A DNA stretch of 64,000 nt, taken from contig CAJFCV020000001.1 in the NCBI GenBank assembly GCA_904066235.2, forward strand, positions 14,131,291-14,195,290, given 5' to 3'. The position numbers were made by a program, and so were the translations under genes. The notes below the pieces were generated by a model, which searched no databases, was not told the DNA's origin, and worked only from the letters and a program-made list of their open reading frames with translations. The DNA comes from Bursaphelenchus xylophilus. Taxonomy: Eukaryota; Nematoda; Chromadorea; Rhabditida; Aphelenchoididae. How positions within the stretch are numbered: the stretch's first letter is position 1; each line of letters starts with the position of its first letter. This document shows positions 11,701-20,400 of this stretch, piece after piece.

Positions 11701-12700
11701 GTTACCCCCGATAATTGATACAGTTCACACATACATCAATATCGAAAATATTTGATGGGGGACAAGGCTCGGTTTGCTTCGAAATAGAAGATTACGATAA
11801 GTACTAATAATGACACACATACTCGTTGCAATGTTTAAGCTTTTTGATAGATTTTGTGAGATTTCACAGGCAAAGTCATGAGATTTAACCCCTTGGCTCG
11901 TGGCAAGTATAGTATTCGCGCGTAAGTAAGTCGGAGTGGCCGTTGATGAACAAAGTTTGTGTACTATTATAATCAACCAAAACCTATTCTGAAGCATCGC
12001 TTTAAGGCAACATCCACGTAGTATCCATGTTTACCAAAATTCATTAAATTTAATGTCCAAAAATGATATTTTTGTGGTAATGATTTTTTGTGGTATGTGC
12101 GCGTTGATGTAAAATGGGTTTTCTACCAATTCCTATCAATATCGACAGTTCTGCTTTCATTCTGACACAAAATAAGATTAGAAATGTTTCATCGTATAAA
12201 ATGTCGCTAATTCCTCTTTGGACGTTTTTTTCTCCATTTGGGCAAGCCGTGCACCTTCTCAGAGCTAAAAATTCAACCTGTAACACAATGCCAAAATACG
12301 AAATTGGCATCCCAATTTTTCGTTTCAAGACAAAAAAAAATTTTTTTTTCCACCGGGCCTCGGGCTTTTTTTGGCACCCTTGGGCCCGAAGCCTGGGCCC
12401 GAAAAAAAACGTCGAGCCCGGAGCCCGGCCCGATGAAATGTAGGCCCGGCCCGTTTTCAAAATTTCCAAAGCCCGGCCCGGCCCGAACGGGCCGGTTGCC
12501 ATGTCTGCGCGTCCCACTTACGTCAAATTTTTCTCGGACGGATTGTACGTGTATCGAATAAAAGCTCCATCATTATCCATTGCATGGGTTATTACCTGGA
12601 ACTCGTTCGGGACTTGACCCTCAAATTTCGTGGTCAAGTTGAGACACTGCAGAAAGGTCGTTATCGAGGAGTAGAACTCAGCTTTCGAAGGAGTAGCCAT
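8780..12700 (-). CDS. Gene A: single-pass membrane protein, kinase-less paralogue of gene B
   Basis: Exons read leftwards: 12522-12700, 10107-10213, 10057-10066 (10-nt microexon), 9567-9912, 8988-9100 and 8780-8948, giving 307 residues in frame. The ectodomain is Cys-rich and aligns along its whole length with gene B (shared blocks GPDLVR, FGDKIVFKN, EDVCKEIDWAAD, KFKLNSKNFLLFPL). One membrane span (GGALVFLLLLIGLTVFL) is followed by only RRHKDKKGGPHVNPK and a stop. No signal peptide is visible, so an upstream exon may be missing. The donor after exon 2 reads AAGG/ATGATA, whereas gene B has AAGG/GTGAAA at the same point. Either this intron uses a rare AT donor or the gene is damaged here. It could act as a decoy or co-receptor for B, which is inference only. 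The family is not recognised. Confidence 0.7.
9149..9548. mobile_element. MITE in gene A intron 4 (AAAGTTCCTTATTTTGGCC family)
   Basis: The ends are inverted copies of AAAAGTTCCTTATTTTGGCC. A second, closely similar full copy is at 46979-47395 in an intron of the small secreted protein gene. A single half of the TCGTATAA palindrome motif lies inside both copies (near 9343 and 47178). Confidence 0.8.
10323..10425. repeat. MITE end (GGCGGACCTGATCC family) in gene A intron 1
   Basis: The sequence matches the family described at 52225-52451 (GTGGCGGACCTGATACGGTG, then GGGAAGTATCAAAAA). The same insertion is present at the matching place in gene B (14640-14780), so it was there before A and B were duplicated. 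Confidence 0.75.
10426..12344. repeat. Rest of gene A intron 1, with three degenerate repeats
   Basis: At 10446 there is one end of the ACAGGGTGGGCCACTCGAAA family. Three diverged units of about 100 bp, at roughly 10795-10915, 11140-11240 and 11460-11560, each run from a TCTA-AATTCCAC-like start to TTCAACGTTTCCCA. No exon signal was found in the remainder. Confidence 0.55.
12345..12500. repeat. GC-rich GGCCCGGCCC repeat
   Basis: A stretch dominated by GCCCGGCCCG words, beginning just after a poly-A/T run and ending 22 bp from the first exon of gene A. A related GC-rich stretch is at about 19607-19965 in gene B. This resembles termini of small DNA transposons seen in several invertebrates, but I cannot assign a family. 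Confidence 0.6.
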
Positions 12701-12879
12701 GTCGGACGAAGAGACGACAGTATGAAAAAATGAAGGGACCAATTTAGATTTCAATAGTGAAAAATTTGCATAAAAATAGAATTCGGCGGCATTTTCATGC
12801 CTACCCCGAGTTATTTTAACAAGGACAGTACTTTTATGGGGGCTCCTACTTTTCGACGACACAGATCTCAAAAATTGTG

Positions 12880-13070
12880 CTGATCAAGACTTGGCTTTGA
12901 GCCAAGTCTTTCCCTAGGCAGGCGAAATTAGAAAATTGCTCGCCGCGAAAGATTTGCTCGCCGTTTCGGTGAGCGAAATGAAAGAATCGCCTGCGAGCCA
13001 AGAAGTGAGCAAATTTAGGGTGCTATTTGAAAATCCGAAATAAGGACTTATATCTTCACTCTTAAATAAT
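12880..13070. repeat. Solo end of the 62.4-63.9 kb foldback element
   Basis: It contains a hairpin (GACTTGGCTTTGAGCCAAGTC) followed by CCCTAG, then TTGCTCGCCGTTTCGGTGAG, GAATCGCCTGCGAGCCAA and TATATCTTCACTCTTA. These appear in the same order as the right arm of the element at 62430-63856. Only one end is present here, so this is a remnant or a partial copy. Confidence 0.8.
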
Positions 13071-13077
13071 TTAAAAA

Positions 13078-14093
13078 ATCAATTTTTACTTCCCACCTGT
13101 ATAGTACAATATAAAACCAAGTTTTAAGCCGGAATAACAACAAAACAACAACTTAAAATAGCTTTAGTTCGTAGCACCACCTACTAGCTTCCCTCGTATT
13201 CAACATCGATCCTAATTTTACCACACAAACACCTTCAATTCCACTTTCCCCATCCATACACCTAGTGCAATATAAAATTCTCTTTTAACCCAACTCAAAC
13301 GATCCTAAACTCTTATGCAAAATAAATACAGAAAGTTTTACCCATCATCTTCCTTATGCATCGTCATTTATCTCAATTTAATCGTCAAATCCCCTTCAAT
13401 TCCTCTTCCCTTTCAGCTGCCTAGTACAACCAAGAATCCCCTCCCAACCCAACTCAGACACCACTTACCACTTTACAAGTCACAACATTGACGTCCTTCA
13501 TCTCCATGAGTGTTGTCATTCTTCCCTCCACCTTTTCCTCCACTTCTTTTTGTTGAAAATACCGATTTTCTCGTTCTTGGACCTCCTGATCAACCTCTTT
13601 CTGATGAGTCGACTTTCTGGCCAACAACTTTTTGATTCTTTCGTCCAGATTGCTTCTCCGTGCTCGTCAATAAATTCTGTTTCTTCGCCAAGGGCGTGTC
13701 CTCTTCGTTGTCGGCTTTTCGTTTTTGGGCCGTTCGGCCGTCGACTTTTCCCGTTTTTTCCAACGATTTCTTGAAAATCGCGGCGGCTTTCAGCTGAAAA
13801 ACGAAGGCTAATTCAATTACAAGGGCAATTCCTTACCCTAGCCGCAGATTCAGAGGTCGTTTTGTTAGTATTGGCTTTTGAGGTGAGGTTAGATCGGCAA
13901 TTGTTCCCCTTTGCGTGTTTCGGCCAAGTTGAGGGGTGCCCGCCTTTAGGATCGCTTTTTTGAGACGTTCTTCTTTCTGCAAATCAACAATTCATCCAAT
14001 TATAAAAACCAAAATCGAACAAAAATCAAAAAAATTACCGTTTTCACAGCTTAGAAACGATTTCATCGAGGCCGGCTCGGTTTCCTGTCCTTG
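13078..14093 (-). pseudogene. mcm10: Inverted partial copy of mcm10 (exons 6-8 and intron 8 part)
   Basis: This is a DNA-level copy (introns included) of about 2690-3722, in the opposite orientation. The encoded pieces are recognisable, for example the reverse strand of 13550-13800 and 13850-13980. An 8-bp deletion near 13650, between short direct repeats, breaks the frame relative to mcm10. No start region or C-terminal zinc region is included. The match stops abruptly near 14093, after CTGTCCTT. It lies between the two head-to-head paralogues A and B. Confidence 0.88.
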
Positions 14094-14406
14094 GGGAAAT
14101 CGTTCCTCTACGATTTTACCCGCTTTTCTCTGTTTTGATTTCGAAAGAAATCGTTCTATTTTCGCCGAGTGGCGAGAGGAAGAGGGCGCACGCACAAAAA
14201 GGAAGAGAGCGGTGAGAGAATAAAGAAAAAAATCGGTTGTTGCTTTTCGCTGCGGCCCCTCACGAATTTTCTTTTTTCTTCTATTTTCATTCTGACGTGT
14301 GCGGTGGGTCAGCTGAAATTTGAAAGCTTATGCAAATCTTGCACTAAGAAGATTGAAATCTGAATTGGTCCCTTCATTTTCTCATACTGTCGTCTCTCCG
14401 TCCGAC
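14094..14406. promoter_or_regulatory. 5' flank of gene B
   Basis: From about 14331 to the ATG the sequence matches the 5' flank of gene A. Upstream of that the two differ. An open stretch at 14255-14310 encodes a hydrophobic run (NFLFSSIFILTCAVGQ) that would suit a signal peptide, but I found no clean way to splice it in frame to exon 1. Confidence 0.4.
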
Positions 14407-17400
14407 ATGACTACTCCTTCGAGAACTCAGTTCTACTTCTCGATAACGGCCTTTCTGCAGTGTGTCAACTTGACCACAAAATTTGAGGGTCAAATCCCGA
14501 ACGAGTACCAGATGATAACCCATGAAAAAGATAATGATGGAGTTTTTATTCGATACAAGTACAATCCGTTCCAGAAAATTTTTACGTAAGTGGGACCCGG
14601 ATGCAAAATTTCAATTTTATGTGCTAGAATACATCTAGTAAGTAGAGGACCCTAATTTTATGGAGTTTTTTAGTTCGAGAGTATTTTGCTGCGTTTTTGA
14701 TACTTCCCGGACGCAAAATGGTACGTTTTTTTGCCACCGTATCAGGTCCGCCATTTTGCTTCGCTGGAAGATTCGGAAGTGAAGTTCTGAGGGATTACAT
14801 GTGACGCATTTAGGGCGCGCGCGATAAACTTGAGAAAGATTTATCAACATCAAATTTTACTTTCAGTCACGAGAAATTGGACTTGGTTGACGAAGAGACA
14901 GGCCTGGAAAATTATCGCTTTCACTTGGCGTTGAAAGAAGACGAGCTTCTCACCGGAGTTTCTGGATACAAGGGTGAAAAGTAGGGCTTTATTTTGAGAA
15001 TATTTTTTTTGTAGGCAATGTCTGGTTTTTGATACTAGTCGTTCCAGAAAGTGCGTAGACTTTTTGTCGCGGTCCGCACTGTGCACAAAATTCCCTTTTT
15101 GCGGGGTGCATTTGACCTTTTGCACCGTGCAAGTGCACTATCGCGGCGACGCAAGCTTTTCTCAAGGGAGCCGGCGCGACTTTTTTGAAATTGCACAGTG
15201 CAAAATGTTTCAAAAAGGATCGCGTCGCGTGGGAAACAGGAAACTTGCACTGTGCGGTCCGAAAAAGGGCGGAAAAAAGTCTACGCACTTTCTGTAACGA
15301 CTAGTAAGAAAACAAAAATTGAAGATTGTTTTATTAGTATGTACAGGTGGGCCACTCGAAACTGACAAGTCGTTTCTTTGAATTTCTCCGCGAATACTCC
15401 GCCAGCTCCAGAAAAATCGAAATGTTAGAAAAATCGGCGGAGTCTCCGCGAAGAAATTCAAAGAAACGACTTGTCAGTATCGAGTGGCCCACCCTGTAAG
15501 TTTTTACAACAAGAAAGGGGAACAGGGGGGCCAAGGCAGAGAGCCGGCCTCTGCACGCTTCTGAGGTGACTCATCTGTGACTTTGCAGGATCTGCCCGGT
15601 ATTCAACAAAGTTTTCGAGGAAAAGAACTGTCGCAAGGAAACATTTTTCGAAATTTTGGGGCCTGATTTGGTGCGGATTGGGTGTGGTTCAGTAGCATCT
15701 AATGTCCTGTTCAAACTGAACGGAACCAAGCTTACAACATATATGCCCGAAGTCCAGGGACAGTTCAACTGCGAGAGCAAGCGAGCAGTGTTTGGAGACA
15801 AGATTGTCTTCAAAAATAAGGGAGAGGACGTCTGCAAAGAAATAGATTGGGCTGCGGATCACGTTTGGAAAGCGTCGGAATGCGCAAAGAACGATAAATT
15901 CAAGTTGAATTCAAAGAACTTCCTACTTTTTCCATTGGTAAGTCAAAAAGATCGCGTCCCACTTTTCGGATCAGGGAGAGATCGGGTCAACGACATTCCG
16001 GGTTAACGATACCGTTTAATGTTTCCGCTTCGGGACTAGGAAAACAGAATTTTTTGAAGTGTTTGAACAAAATTTTAAAATTGTATGCCTCGGGATTGGA
16101 AAAAAAAGGATTTTTTGGAGAATACAAAATTTTGAAATGTTTCCTCTTCGGGACTACACAGGGGACTCGGATTTACTTATAAGTAAAATTTTTTACTTAT
16201 ATTTACCAATAACTTACATATAAGTTAAAAAAGGCGGGGCTTATTTATTTTTACTTATATTTACGTTTATTTACTTATATTTACAAATAGCGGTACTTAT
16301 ATGTAAAAAACGGGGCAGTTCGTTCATTTTTACTTATATGTACATATATGAGCCTCGAAAAGAAAACTTTTGAGCGTCAAAGACGCTTTTTGGTTTCTGC
16401 ACGCGTTGGCCGGACTTAGAAAAATTCTAAGTTTTTGGAGCATCAAAGAACGTATCTCAACCTTGGATCGAATAAAGTAAGTTGCTTGTAGTCAGTTTTT
16501 TTTCTTTTACAGGGTAACAGAGTGCTCGGATCAAAAGTTGCGAACGCGAGAACCTTCCCGAGCATGGAGCATGTTAACGTCAAACTTCACGCAGTTCCCA
16601 AAAATCTATGAACAAGCACTATGAGGAAAGAATTTGGATGAACAACTGTGTGCTCAGACTTGGTAGGTGTTTTTTAACTGTTTTCACACTTCATAAAACC
16701 AAAGATTTTTCCAGACATAGTTTTGCTATGTTGTACTAGGTCCAGGTGAAGCCTCTACGTTTCAGATTATCGAAAAATTGGTCGTGGAGGGTAGTAAATG
16801 GACAATGTACACACGATCCCGGAAAAATGGCACTCGGATGATTCAGGTATGTTGAGAATATTCACCTGGACCTAGTGCAACATGACAAACTTGGTGTCTC
16901 GAAATTTCATTGGCAAACTTGGTGAACCTAAAACTAATTTTTTCGGGGTGCAGAAGCACAAACAATTGAGAAGGGCTTATAGTAAATATCGTCAAACGAC
17001 CTTATCTTCTTAATTTTCTGCTATTTTCAGTGAATCCAGACGCAGAAATCGCCATAGAAGATCCCGAAAATAAGCAATTGATGCCTCATGAGGACAACAA
17101 CAGATGAGAAACCTATCCGGAGCACACAAGATGCGTTACCGACTTGTATTTGTCGTTTTTGAGAATCGAAATAAACGTTTATAATATAATCTGCACTGTG
17201 CTTAATTCTGGGTTACAAATAAGTAAAATATCCTTATTGGTAAATATAAGTTAATTCGGAGCGCGCCGAAAATAAAGTTTACATATAAGTAATTTCAGAA
17301 TTACTTATATGTACGATTATTTACTTATATGTACGTTTATTTACTTATATAAACTTCAATTTCATATAAGTAAAAAAGGCGTACATATAAGTAAATCCGA

Positions 17401-20400
17401 GTTCCCTGTGTAGGAAAAGAGAATTTTTTGAAGAATTTGAACAAAATTTTTCACGTTTACATATAAGATACGTCTTATCCTAACAGTTAGCAGCGGGATA
17501 GTTTATCTAAAAACATCCAGAAATAACATTTTTACCTTACCCGAAGCGAAAACATTTCAAAAGTTTGTTCAGTTTTCGCAAAAATTCTTTTTTCCAGTCT
17601 CGAAACGAAAAAATTAAACGGTTAAAGTACGCGCTTCCGTATAACTACGTACACACTTGGCAAAAATGCAATAAGTCGCGTTGAGACTCAAAAAAAATAA
17701 TTTTTGTACGGTAGAAAAATAATATTTTTTTGTGGCTGGTGCCGAGAATTTTTTTGTTTGCGGATGGAATGCACGATGTTGGAGCTTTGGCGTCGTTGTA
17801 AGTTTATTTCATGTATAATAAATATATTCTTTTGTTTTTCATGTATATTTTTCTTGATTTTATCTTCTTTTCAAGAAAATTTCTGATTTTTTTAGATCTT
17901 ATTTTTCTGACTCGTCAAGAAGCGTGGATTCGAATTCGTCTACATGAACCCATTGATGAATACGGTGTCCAGTAATTGAAGGTAGAGCTCTTCAACTCCA
18001 TGAAACGAATATAAGGTCACGATTGAAAAGCCGAAAGATCAATGAGGTATGTTGTATTGCTTGCTTTAGGTGTTTTAGGTATCAAAATTTTGACGTAATG
18101 GCGTAAAATTGCATGTTTCTTTCAGGTTTTCACAAACCCCTTTCCTGGAAGTCGTCAACGAGGTTTAGAACTTCATCAAGGGCACCGAATAGAAAGAACC
18201 CAAGCAAGCCATTGCCTTCGTTCCAATTTATGGATTCAACCGGGACAAGATTTTTTGTTCAAACAATGGGCAGTTGTTCGTGTCCGTGATCACCAAGAAT
18301 ATTATATTCATTCCTCTAACATGTTTATAAATTCGTAAAAGGATACAAAATAAAAGTTTACGTTGAACCCAATTATTTTATTTTTTATTGTAACTAATTC
18401 TCAAATGGCAAAATGAAAAAAAAGCTGAAAGACAATCATGTAAACAATGTTTAGAACACCATTTCTGGACCTTTTCGTCAGAGATGTCCTACATGACCTT
18501 GCAAAGGCTTTTCGATGTTGACCTTGCCATCGTCGACCTTCTGCTTTTCCACTTCCAATACAACCGTTGAAGAAGGCGACGAGACCGTTTTTCTACATCG
18601 AAGGACTCATCAATGGGTTAGACCATGTAGACGACCTCAAATCCATGCTTCTTGACGCGTCAGAAAAATTCGACCTAAAAAATCAAAATTTTTCTTGAAA
18701 AGAAGCTAAAATCAAGAAAATATACATGAAAAACAAAAGAATATATTTATTATACATGAAAAAAAACTTACAACGACGCCAAAGCACCAAAATCTTGTAT
18801 TCCATCCGCAAACAAAAAAATTCTCGGCACCAGCCACAAAAAATATTATTTTTCTACCGTACAAAAATTATTTTTTTGAGTCTCAACGCGACTTATTGCA
18901 TTTTTGCCAAGTGTGTACGTAGTTATACGGAAGCGCGTACTTTAACCCGAAATGTCGTTAACCCGAGCTGTCCCTGACCCGAAACGCCGTAGCCCCAAAA
19001 AATTGTTTTTGTTTTATTTCTAATCTAATTTTTGTTTTCAGAATTACATTCTTATTAAATTTTCGGAGGAAAGATGTATTCAACCGTATCCTGAAGTAAT
19101 CGATTATTTGAACAACACCTACGTCAAGTACCTGTACAATCCGAAGGGAAGATCGTAAGTTCTCGCTTTCTGTGATTTATTTTTTTTAGAACTTCTAAGA
19201 ATGTGACGATTGCGACGGTCGAAGAAGAACCGCTGAATAAGGCGGCCTTAGGAGGAGGTATTGCTGGAGCGCTGGTGTTCCTCTTACTGCTGATAGGACT
19301 GACCGTTTTTCTCATTCGACGATACAGGAACAAGCAATATCGGTAAGGAAAGTTTTGAAAAGCAGATCTGCGGTTTCCGATTGAGTACGGAAAGGTCCGC
19401 TAAAAAAAGAAAAGAGGAGGGCGTGGGAGGGGTGGGGGAGGTTTTTGATGGCGCTGATTTCGAAAATCATATAAATTTTTTCTGAATTCTACAATTTTGC
19501 TTAAGCAGTAGTGTCATTTTTGCTGTAAAGACGAAAAAAGCGTCATAAGTTTTCTCACAGTATCATACAAGTTTGACAAAGTTTTTACCAATTAAAACAT
19601 TTATGCCCGGTAGAAATCAGGCCCGGCCCGGTAAAAGCCCGGTTAGGGCGCGAGCTGGAAATTTTCCTTTGATCTTACCGGCTCTATAGTGCTAAAATCT
19701 GCTAAGAACTATCCTATATGTATTATATGTTCTAATTTGGATCTTATATTATAACATATATGCAAAAAAGTACTACAAAGTAATAAACTATTGTAGAACT
19801 TGATATACTAAAAATACAAACCTATCCAAAAATTTTTCCGGCGCGAAAACATTGAATGCCAAACGCTTGGCATTTCGACAAAACCGGGCCGGGCCTGAAA
19901 ATGGCTCAGGCCCCGGCCCGGCCCGATTCAAAATTTGTCTGGCCCGGCCCGGTGGCCACCCCTGCAAAAGAAATAAAATACATCCGAGAAAAATATTTTT
20001 CGGTGGGAAAAGCTCACGAAAAATGTTACGTCGCAGCGATATTACAAATACACAGTGCAAAACCAAAAAAGGTGAGTGCACGGTGGAATCCTTAGATTGC
20101 GACCCAAAATGGGGTAAAGCGACTTCGTTTTTTTTTATTTTTTTCCGGGAAATCTTTGGTTTAGGGGTTTACGAGGGTGCTGATTTCCAAAATCATGTTT
20201 ATTTTTTTCTGGTTGTTACTTTTTTATTAAGCGGTACTGTTAAGTAATGATTTTTTGAATATTTTCCGTTCAGCCGTCATCCCGCGTCCCACGTCCGATA
20301 TGAGTTCTCCGTTGCGATGGGAATGAGAAAGCCGAAGAAGTGCAAGGACGGCTTCGATGTAGTGAGGCTGAAGAGCGGCAAAAAACTTGCCGTCCCAGTG

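Larger units (their letters stand above)
15960..18995. mobile_element. Outer element of a nested set in gene B intron 4
   Basis: The outer ends are inverted copies: CGGATCAGGGAGAGATCGGG and TCAACGACATTCCGGGTTAA on the left, with the complement (TTAACCCGAGCTGTCCCTGA) on the right. Inside lie two further inverted-repeat elements (16156-17412 and 17622-18946). A solo end of the same family is at about 56225-56290. The outer element fills nearly all of the intron. Confidence 0.65.

Noticed and set aside
12050..12561. Open frames on both strands at 12.05-12.56 kb
   Set aside because: They run through the GGCCCG repeat and into the first intron of gene A, with no domain or splice support.
13550..13774. 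Possible gene on the plus strand at 13.55-14.36 kb
   Set aside because: The plus-strand frames are antisense to the broken mcm10 copy; only the minus strand shows mcm10-like sequence.
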